The notes beneath the pieces were generated by a model that ran no database searches, was not told where the DNA came from, and was given only the letters and a program-made list of their open reading frames with translations. Position numbers and translations under genes: made by a program. A DNA stretch of 64,000 nucleotides, from the NCBI GenBank assembly GCA_000622025.1, contig JHWU01000008.1:62001-126000 (forward strand), written 5' to 3'. Shown here piece after piece: positions 42,502 to 48,961 of this stretch (its first letter is position 1; every line of letters begins with the position of its first letter). This DNA comes from Lachnospiraceae bacterium AD3010. GTDB lineage: Bacteria > Bacillota > Clostridia > Lachnospirales > Lachnospiraceae.

Positions 42502-42810
42502 ATGGCTAAAGAAAATGAAATTGTATTATTTGAAACCGAAGATGCAAAAGTAAGATTAACTGTACCTATCCAAGAAGATACAGTATGGCTGACACAAGCT
42601 CAAATGACGGAATTGTTTGATACATCTAAACAAAATGTCAGCCTGCATATAAACAATTGCTTTAAAGAGGGAGAGTTGGACAAAGGCTCAGTTGTCAAGG
42701 ATTTCTTGACAACTGCATCTGACGGGAAAAATTATAAAACAAAGTATTATAATCTCGACGTCATCATTTCCGTCGGCTACCGCGTCAAGTCCCAGAGAGG
42801 TATTGAGTAA
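42502..42810 (+). pseudogene. RhuM-family protein, N-terminal fragment
   Basis: About 102 codons match the start of RhuM (virulence RhuM) proteins: VWLTQAQMTELFDTSKQNVSLHI, then the strain-typical DVIISVGYRVKSQRG. Normal members run on for over 200 more residues, but here a stop follows within two codons of SQRG. GGGGGG lies just before the ATG. It is a broken gene in an accessory region. Confidence 0.78.
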
Positions 42811-42813
42811 AAA

Positions 42814-43062
42814 ATGGATAAACAGATACTTTTTGATAACATAGATAGAATACATACAACCGACATGGGTGTGGATCGAATAAAGAAGAATCTTTCGCTC
42901 GATGAAGCCGATGTTGTCGAGTGGATCAAGTCTAAGATAATGTCAGAAAAGGCAGAGATAAGCAGGAAGGGAAAGAATTGGTATGTTTGTATTGAAGGCT
43001 GCATTATTACTGTGAATGCCAGCAGTTACACAATTATTACTGCTCACAAAGAAAAGAGATAG
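42814..43062 (+). CDS. DUF3781-family protein
   Basis: An 82-aa protein with the family sequence IDRIHTTDMGVDRIKKNLSL, DVVEWIKSKI, and the ending GKNWYVCIEGCIITVNASSYTIITAHK. Function unknown; common in Firmicute accessory regions. It starts 4 nt after the RhuM fragment, with GAGG about 15 nt upstream. Confidence 0.82.
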   Translation: MDKQILFDNIDRIHTTDMGVDRIKKNLSLDEADVVEWIKSKIMSEKAEISRKGKNWYVCIEGCIITVNASSYTIITAHKEKR

Positions 43063-43067
43063 CCAGG

Positions 43068-43676
43068 ATGGAACGCCCAGAGTTTAGCGAAATAAAAGAC
43101 TACGACGAATTTTGCAAATATTATTGGTATCGCGAAGAACTGACCAAAATATGTAAAGAGCTTGGACTTAAAGCCAATGGAAGCAAGATAGAGTTGAACA
43201 ATGTTATCAAGGCTTATTTCTTTGGCGATATGATTCTGCCCGAAAAGAGGAAAAGTAATCGCTCTAAGACCACGATAAAGGAACTGACTCTTAGTACAGG
43301 GCTTATAGAGTGCGGATTTACATTTGGCAACAGATTTCGGGAATTCTATGCGGAGCAGACAGGTGTAAGACCGTTCAAGTTCAATGTTGACATGGTTGCG
43401 TCAGCTAAGGCTGTAAAGGAAAATGGTGATGAGTCTTTTACACTGGGAGATCTTCTGGATATCTACTATGGAAAAAGAACATATGTCAAATATGATAAAT
43501 CAGCACTTCAATGGAATAAGTTCGTAAAAGATTTTTGCGCAGATGATGCAACGAAGATGTTTGATGAAAGATTGAAGGCAGCCGCGTCTCTTTGGAAGAT
43601 CGTAAGGGACTCAGATATGAAGAAAGAGTATTCACACGAGCTGTTTGAAAAATACAAAGATAGTATTACGATTTAA
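43068..43676 (+). CDS. SAP-domain protein with C-terminal DUF6434-like region
   Basis: A 202-aa protein. Residues 18-50 form a SAP-like helix-extended loop-helix, a DNA-binding motif (ELTKICKELGLKANGSKIELNNVI). The second half (from about 85) carries CGFTFGNRFREFYAEQTG, then the FTLGDLLDIYYG region. Function unknown, probably nucleic-acid related. It begins 6 nt after the DUF3781 gene and ends at a terminator near 43700. Confidence 0.78.
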   Translation: MERPEFSEIKDYDEFCKYYWYREELTKICKELGLKANGSKIELNNVIKAYFFGDMILPEKRKSNRSKTTIKELTLSTGLIECGFTFGNRFREFYAEQTGVRPFKFNVDMVASAKAVKENGDESFTLGDLLDIYYGKRTYVKYDKSALQWNKFVKDFCADDATKMFDERLKAAASLWKIVRDSDMKKEYSHELFEKYKDSITI

Positions 43677-43699
43677 TTTCAGTTTTATAGACGATGAGG

Positions 43700-43736
43700 A
43701 AAACCTGCGCATTAGTTTGGGCGGGTTTTTGTTTTT
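43700..43736 (+). terminator. Rho-independent terminator
   Basis: AAAACCTGC (43700-43708) pairs with GCGGGTTTT (43721-43729), with one G-T pair, followed by a T-rich run. Confidence 0.75.
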
Positions 43737-43763
43737 GATACTCCGATCTTTTTTATTACCATA

Positions 43764-43792
43764 TTGACAAATGATTCAACATGAAATAATAT
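43764..43792 (+). promoter_or_regulatory. Promoter of the oxidoreductase-TetR operon
   Basis: TTGACA (43764-43769), exactly 17 nt, TAATAT (43787-43792). A palindromic operator lies just downstream. Confidence 0.85.
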
Positions 43793-43798
43793 AAATGT

Positions 43799-43817
43799 GT
43801 TTATATAAACGCGTTTA
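43799..43817. promoter_or_regulatory. Operator candidate: two overlapping palindromes
   Basis: GTTTATATAAAC (43799-43810) and TAAACGCGTTTA (43806-43817) are perfect palindromes that share five bases. They cover the expected transcription start. The TetR gene that ends this operon is the obvious candidate to bind here. Confidence 0.65.
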
Positions 43818-43841
43818 CATTAAAAAGAGAGGTTAAATATC

Positions 43842-44348
43842 ATGATTCTTATAGTGAATACTACTTCGGATACTTCCATAACCGAAGAATTGAAACGCAA
43901 TTTTGAAGAAAAACACATTGAGGCCGAGATTGTCGAAGCCGCGCTCTTAAGAATAAGCCACTGTATCGGATGCAATTATTGCTGGCTGAAGACACCCGGA
44001 GAATGTGCGATCAAGGATGATTATGAGATTATTCTGAAGAAGGTGATCCATGCGGATCAACTGTGGGTTATATCAGACACGGCACTCGGCTTTCTTGATC
44101 ATAAAGGGAAGAATATATTTGACCGGATTCTTCCCATTGCGACAATGTATCTTAAGTTCGTAGGAGATCAGATGAGACATGTGCCCCGTTATGATCAAAG
44201 AACGGATATCGGAATCATATATTTGGGAGATGTCGAAAAAGACTATTTGGAAAGATGGACCGGGAGAGCAGCCCTGAATTTTGAAAGCAATTCATTGGGA
44301 GTTTTTGGCAGGGATGAAGTTAAGGAGGCGGTATCATGCATGTTTTGA
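43842..44348 (+). CDS. Flavodoxin-fold NAD(P)H-dependent oxidoreductase
   Basis: A 168-aa protein of the NADPH-dependent FMN reductase type. The start MILIVNTTSDTSITEELKRNF gives the phosphate loop. CIGCNYCWLKTPGECAIKDD is the Cys-rich motif shared with iron-sulfur flavoprotein relatives. The centre QLWVISDTALGFLDHKGK is the second loop. It overlaps the next gene by 13 nt, so the two are translated together. Likely regulated by the TetR-type protein at the end of the operon. Substrate unknown. Confidence 0.8.
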   Translation: MILIVNTTSDTSITEELKRNFEEKHIEAEIVEAALLRISHCIGCNYCWLKTPGECAIKDDYEIILKKVIHADQLWVISDTALGFLDHKGKNIFDRILPIATMYLKFVGDQMRHVPRYDQRTDIGIIYLGDVEKDYLERWTGRAALNFESNSLGVFGRDEVKEAVSCMF

Positions 44349-44986
44349 TAATAAACGGAAGTCCGCGTGTTAAAGAATACAGCAATACGGATAAGATATT
44401 AGAGATGTTTACAAAAGGATTGTGTGAAAACGGCACAACTTTTGAGCAATACGAAGTATCGGATGTCAAACAATGGAAAAAAATCAGGGAAGCTTATTAT
44501 AATAACAGTAAAATCATTATTGCCCTGCCTCTTTATGTCGAGTGCATACCGGGACTTCTCCTTGAATTTCTGGAAACACTTGAGCCCAAAAATGATAATA
44601 CCGGAATGGCTTTCATTTTACAAAGCGGGTTTGCGGAAGGTATCCAGCTTCGTTGCGGAGAGACTTATCTTGAGATTCTGGCAGCAAAGCTTGGATGTGA
44701 ATATCTGGGCACACTTGTCAAGGGAGATAATTTCTCCATCAGGTTTTTCGAAGGAGAACAAAGAAATAAAGTTACGGAGCCTTACACTGAAATGGGACGT
44801 GAGTATTCAAAAAACGAAGATTTCAGGTCTGGAGCTTGTAGGAAATTCACGGGTCCTGAAGTTTTTCCTGCACATATCCGCTTCATAGTCGGACTATTGC
44901 AAAAGACTCTTGCAAAAAAGATGTTTAAAAAGATAGCCGAAAACTGGGGATGTACCAAAGCAATCGATTACAGACCTTATTCATAG
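44336..44986 (+). CDS. NAD(P)H-dependent oxidoreductase, flavodoxin fold
   Basis: A 216-aa protein starting MHVLIINGSPRVKEYSNTDK, a clear FMN phosphate-binding loop (NGSPR). IIIALPLYVECIPGLLLEFLE forms the second loop. It lacks the paired Cys motif of the preceding protein, so the two may form a heteromeric redox pair. AAGGAGG lies just before ATG 44336, inside the previous gene. The TetR gene starts 16 nt after the stop. Confidence 0.8.
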   Translation: MHVLIINGSPRVKEYSNTDKILEMFTKGLCENGTTFEQYEVSDVKQWKKIREAYYNNSKIIIALPLYVECIPGLLLEFLETLEPKNDNTGMAFILQSGFAEGIQLRCGETYLEILAAKLGCEYLGTLVKGDNFSIRFFEGEQRNKVTEPYTEMGREYSKNEDFRSGACRKFTGPEVFPAHIRFIVGLLQKTLAKKMFKKIAENWGCTKAIDYRPYS

Positions 44987-45002
44987 AGTAAAAGGATTCA
45001 AA

Positions 45003-45644
45003 ATGGGAAGAAAAACACAGATCACACGGGAAATGATATTGAATGCGGCATATGAATTGTTGGATGAAGCAGGGATAAGTTCAGTAGCGATCAAACTGAT
45101 TGCGGAAAGGCTCGGATGCTCAACACAACCGGTGTCATGGCAGTTTGGCAGCATGACTGAACTGAAAAAAGAGCTGTATTCATATGCAGCAAACAGGGTC
45201 TTTGGCGGATTGGAGGAAGAAATGCATGGTAAGGAAGCGATAGAGGCATTTTTTCTTTCCGGTATAAGATATTTATCTATAGCATGTGATCACCCTAATG
45301 TATTCCGCTTTCTCAATGTAGATGATACGATGGATACTATCGGTGAAAGGCTTTATGGTGACGCCAGTGTTTTTTCGTTTCAATTTGATGAAGAAGCTAT
45401 AAAAATCTTCGCATCGCAATATGACATTCCCGACTCAAAGATTTCAGAAATGGTGAGGGATACAGTCATATATACACATGGTTTGGCCCTGATGATGATT
45501 TTTGACGGTCAGAGGCTTCCTAAAAAGGAGGCTTGCAGAATGATGTATAATCTGGGAGTAAAACTGAGTAAAGAAATCGGAATAACTCCTCAAGATGATT
45601 TTGAAACTATATATAATGCTATAAGAGTCTTAAGGGCTTTTTAG
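45003..45644 (+). CDS. TetR-family transcriptional regulator
   Basis: A 213-aa repressor-type protein. The N-terminal helix-turn-helix is REMILNAAYELLDEAGISSVAI, then LIAERLGCSTQPVSWQFGSMTEL. The C-terminal ligand domain is all helical. Its place at the end of the two-oxidoreductase operon, together with the operator at 43799, suggests autoregulation released by an electrophile or drug-like ligand; that is inference. GTAAAAGGATT precedes the ATG. Confidence 0.88.
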   Translation: MGRKTQITREMILNAAYELLDEAGISSVAIKLIAERLGCSTQPVSWQFGSMTELKKELYSYAANRVFGGLEEEMHGKEAIEAFFLSGIRYLSIACDHPNVFRFLNVDDTMDTIGERLYGDASVFSFQFDEEAIKIFASQYDIPDSKISEMVRDTVIYTHGLALMMIFDGQRLPKKEACRMMYNLGVKLSKEIGITPQDDFETIYNAIRVLRAF

Positions 45645-45654
45645 AGTTGAGAAA

Positions 45655-45762
45655 TAAAATGACTGAAGCTTCAGCAGCCTGGCAAACCGGCGCAAACTTA
45701 AAGCTTTAGATGCAATTTAGGAGGAATGAAATGTCGATAAAGGTCTTATTCATCTGCCATGG
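45655..45762. repeat. 108-bp direct repeat, copy 2 (native 5' end of the phosphatase gene)
   Basis: The intact copy, continuous with the phosphatase gene. It differs from 42111-42218 at one base. The pair brackets a 3.4-kb segment of accessory genes. Confidence 0.95.
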
Positions 45763-46192
45763 GAATATCTGCAGATCTGTTTCTGCAGAGTACATATTTA
45801 ATAAACTTATAAGGGACGAGGGAGTGAAGGATTCTTTCACTGTGGATTCTGCGGCCACTTCCACGGAGGAAATCGGGAACCCCATATATCCTCCCATGGA
45901 GAGGGCATTACGGAATCATAGTATTCCCATAGGTGATCACAGGGCGAGGCAGGTGAAGAGAAGTGATTACGAAAAGTATGACCTGATCATCGCCATGGAC
46001 GAAGAGAATATGTATTATCTCGGCAGGATCTTAGGGGAGGATACGGAAGGGAAGGTTCACTATCTTATGGAGTATACGGATGATCCCCACGCGAAGATCG
46101 AAGATCCCTGGTATACCAGGGATTTTGAAAAAGCCTATCAGGATATCAGGCAGGGCTGCGAAGGGCTGCTAAAGGAAAAACTCGAAAAATAA
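45731..46192 (+). CDS. Low-molecular-weight protein-tyrosine phosphatase
   Basis: A 153-aa cytosolic phosphatase. The catalytic loop CHGNICRS has Cys9 and Arg15 in the CX5R pattern. The general-acid Asp lies in IEDPWYTRDFEKAY near residue 120. GGAGG stands 9 nt before ATG 45731; in-frame codons back to 45710 lack a better site. Substrates may be arginine- or tyrosine-phosphorylated proteins; none is indicated here. Its 5' end has been duplicated 3.5 kb upstream. Confidence 0.93.
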   Translation: MSIKVLFICHGNICRSVSAEYIFNKLIRDEGVKDSFTVDSAATSTEEIGNPIYPPMERALRNHSIPIGDHRARQVKRSDYEKYDLIIAMDEENMYYLGRILGEDTEGKVHYLMEYTDDPHAKIEDPWYTRDFEKAYQDIRQGCEGLLKEKLEK

Positions 46193-46196
46193 GTAC

Positions 46197-48467
46197 TTAA
46201 GGGCTGCAGGCTTCCTCTACAAAGGGTATGATATAGTCCGGACGTTCACGAAGGTACTTACGGATACTCTCTATATCCTCGTCAAAATCCTTTAATGTAT
46301 ACCTGTCTCCGTAGTAGCGGTCAAAGTCACTCTTCATAAAGGGCCTTATTTCCGCGGCATAGCGGTCAAGCTTTTTTATTGCAGACTCCGGATCAAAGGC
46401 GGAAGCTATGATTTCCTTAAATCTTTTAAGGAAGCGCTCCTTAAAATCGTGATTCTTCATAAGTTTTGAAAATAGCTCATCGGGACGGTAGTTTTTTGTA
46501 CCGTTCAATGCCTTGCTAATGGTGTTTACGCTGACTGCGCCGTAATCCAGATTGGAATTATTGTCAAAGTTTATATATCTCCAGCGGCCGTCAGAAAAGG
46601 GGTTGCTTTCATCGCTTTCTCTGGTACGCCAGAAAGCCACGTTTATATTCGGCCAGTCCATACCTTCATCAATAAAGATCCTGGCGGCATAGAAATCAAT
46701 TAAGCTCTCAATATCCACCATTTCCTGAAATCTTTCATAATCGGTCCCGGTGGTAAAATCCGCATTCATAATAAAGTGCCTTAGCTCACCGTAGAGCTCA
46801 TCATCCTCAGGGATTCCCTTGCTTAGAAGGCTGTTTTTCACCATAACCACCTGATTAGGATCAACGTCGTAGTGCTCTCCGATAAAATCCTCATCCATCT
46901 TTTCACTTATCCTGTAAATCCCCCAGAATTCGTCGTCTAGAAAGAGCGCACAGGGACTTGTAAAGGAAAGGGAGGCAAAGGAAAGCTTTGACGTTATATC
47001 GGAAATAAAGGCATCCCGTACGAGGGACAGCTCATCCTGCCCGCCCGCAAATAGGGTTAGCCTTGAATAATCCTTATCAAAAATTCCTTTGTCAATAATC
47101 TTTCCCCCATAATAATTCCTGCCGTACAGATTCAGGCTTTTCTTAGGGAAATTACAGGTCCGGTGGCCCTTTACCCTGATGCCCAGAGACTCGGAAAGGG
47201 AGAGTACATGCCGGTCATCAAAAAGGGTAAGGAAAGACTCTCTTTCCCAGGCACTGCCCCGCATTGTATAATTACTTTCGATAAATTCATCCATTTTTAC
47301 ATCCCCGATCACAACACTGCCGTCAGTAGGAGTTCCGGGGTTTTCCCTGATGAAGCTTAGAGCGTTTTCACTTTCGGAAATCCGCCTTTCAAAGCTTTCC
47401 ACGCCATTTTTTCCGATAACATAGATCCCCTTTTCATAATCAAAGAGGTTAACAGGATCGGTTACAAGGGATATTACCCTTATTCCCTTAAATAAGCTGT
47501 TTACGGATTCGGGGAAGAAAGTGCGGCTGACAGTTTCGGATCTGTTGCCATTTTCGTCAAAAACCGCGGCTCTAACCACATTGCATTTCGGAACCGGAGC
47601 TAAAGGCAGCGAAAACTTATAGTCTATATAGGGAAGAAGATCCACGGAAACATCCCTTAGAGCAGAATAGACATTTTCTTCAGAGCTTCTGTCCTCAATC
47701 TTTATCGGCTTATCATATTTAATTGAAGAAGGAGTAGGTGTAGAGCCGTCCAGGGTATAATAAATATCACCCTCCGAAGAAGCTATGGAAAGCTCGAATT
47801 CAGAATCGTAAAATCCGCTTTCCCTCGAAAAAACAGGCTTTGAAAGGGAGGGGAATATCACAGCCTCACCACAGGAATTTGATGAAAGGGGAGTCGGCGT
47901 CGTGCGGAAAAAAGAAGCCGAACCGTCAGGCAGGCGGGATAAGGTGGTATCATATTTCAAAGGGATGAGCTCAAAGCTGTCGACCGGGATCTCTCTCTTT
48001 GAGGAAAGGTATAGGGTTTCATTCTTACTTAACCTGAATGTGGTGTGGAGACCGTTATCACCGGACGGAATAGCCTTCCCATTCATAATAAAGCTTTCAA
48101 GTGAAAAGCTTTCATCCTGATCAGGTTCTTTATCCAAGGTGCCATCAAAAAACACAGTTAAATATCCATTGGACGGAACAACTGTTCCTGCGGGAAAGGC
48201 CCACTTATCACGCTTTGCTGAGGAATCCGAAAGATACCAGCCGGAAATATCAAGGTCTCTCTCTCCCTTATTATATAGCTCTGCCCAGTCAGGATGCTTC
48301 CCGTTCTCATCATAGAGGCAGGAGAGGTTATCTAAACAGACCTCGTTTATCACTATATTCCTTATATCAGAAGAACCTGATCTTAATGCCCTGAAGGCAA
48401 ATACCAGGGTAATCACCAAAAAACACAGGCATAAAAACGGTCCCAAATATCTCTTTATGCTTCTCAT
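46197..48467 (-). CDS. CotH-kinase-family surface protein with lamin-tail domain
   Basis: About 756 aa. A membrane anchor or signal (residues about 9-28) leads to a lamin-tail-like domain (about 37-165: NIVINEVCLDN, DWAELYN, DISGWYLSD). A chitobiase-type beta domain follows (about 210-250: YYTLDGSTPTPSS). A CotH protein-kinase domain fills about 390-750, with NLYGRNYYGGK and metal-site residues in NFDNNSNLDYG. CotH enzymes phosphorylate secreted proteins, and this set occurs in cell-surface proteins of Clostridia. ATG 48467 has no Shine-Dalgarno but has a strong promoter ending 8 nt upstream, so it is probably leaderless. Confidence 0.87.
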   Translation of the reverse strand: MRSIKRYLGPFLCLCFLVITLVFAFRALRSGSSDIRNIVINEVCLDNLSCLYDENGKHPDWAELYNKGERDLDISGWYLSDSSAKRDKWAFPAGTVVPSNGYLTVFFDGTLDKEPDQDESFSLESFIMNGKAIPSGDNGLHTTFRLSKNETLYLSSKREIPVDSFELIPLKYDTTLSRLPDGSASFFRTTPTPLSSNSCGEAVIFPSLSKPVFSRESGFYDSEFELSIASSEGDIYYTLDGSTPTPSSIKYDKPIKIEDRSSEENVYSALRDVSVDLLPYIDYKFSLPLAPVPKCNVVRAAVFDENGNRSETVSRTFFPESVNSLFKGIRVISLVTDPVNLFDYEKGIYVIGKNGVESFERRISESENALSFIRENPGTPTDGSVVIGDVKMDEFIESNYTMRGSAWERESFLTLFDDRHVLSLSESLGIRVKGHRTCNFPKKSLNLYGRNYYGGKIIDKGIFDKDYSRLTLFAGGQDELSLVRDAFISDITSKLSFASLSFTSPCALFLDDEFWGIYRISEKMDEDFIGEHYDVDPNQVVMVKNSLLSKGIPEDDELYGELRHFIMNADFTTGTDYERFQEMVDIESLIDFYAARIFIDEGMDWPNINVAFWRTRESDESNPFSDGRWRYINFDNNSNLDYGAVSVNTISKALNGTKNYRPDELFSKLMKNHDFKERFLKRFKEIIASAFDPESAIKKLDRYAAEIRPFMKSDFDRYYGDRYTLKDFDEDIESIRKYLRERPDYIIPFVEEACSP

Positions 48468-48475
48468 TAAAACCA

Positions 48476-48504
48476 ACTATACGATATCAAAATCGCTTTT
48501 TCAA
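48476..48504 (-). promoter_or_regulatory. Promoter of the CotH gene, predicted leaderless
   Basis: On the minus strand TTGAAA (48499-48504), 17 nt, TATAGT (48476-48481). The -10 ends 8 nt before ATG 48467. Confidence 0.75.
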
Positions 48505-48522
48505 GGCTATGCTTCGCCAGGT

Positions 48523-48551
48523 TTTACAATTATTTGCGGCTATGGTAAAAT
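48523..48551 (+). promoter_or_regulatory. Promoter of the zinc-finger gene and polA
   Basis: TTTACA (48523-48528), 17 nt, TAAAAT (48546-48551), with TGG before the -10. It lies back to back with the CotH promoter. Confidence 0.7.
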
Positions 48552-48576
48552 TTTGTGGACTGTGCGGGTATAGGTT

Positions 48577-48921
48577 ATGGCAAAGGAAAAAGATAAAATC
48601 AGCTGTAAGGATGTGGAAAACTTTCTTCAGCCGTATCTTGAGGACAGACTGAATAACAGGGACTGCTATTTACTGTTAAACCATCTTAAGGGCTGCGAGG
48701 AGTGCATGGATGAGCTGGAGATCCGCTATCTACTCCACGAGGGTTTGAAAAGACTGGAAGACGGACATGACTTCAATCTTAAATCCGAGCTGGAAGAAAG
48801 GCTTTATCACTCAGAGCAGCATATCCTTATGATAGACAGGATAAAGACGACCCTGATCCTTTTTGGCGCAGCCCTTGTGATACTGGGGCTTGTACAGCTT
48901 GTTTTTGTGATGATCGGATAA
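48577..48921 (+). CDS. Membrane protein with anti-sigma-type zinc finger
   Basis: A 114-aa protein. The N-terminal part has Cys10 and HLKGCEEC near residue 36, a HxxxCxxC zinc finger as in ZAS/zf-HC2 anti-sigma factors. One membrane helix sits at about 88-110 with almost nothing outside. No sigma-factor gene is adjacent; polA follows 40 nt later and shares the transcript. It may be a redox- or zinc-responsive regulator of unknown partner. Confidence 0.7.
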   Translation: MAKEKDKISCKDVENFLQPYLEDRLNNRDCYLLLNHLKGCEECMDELEIRYLLHEGLKRLEDGHDFNLKSELEERLYHSEQHILMIDRIKTTLILFGAALVILGLVQLVFVMIG

Positions 48922-48961
48922 AAAACGACAGTTCAAATCACACATAGGAAATGAAGAATAT

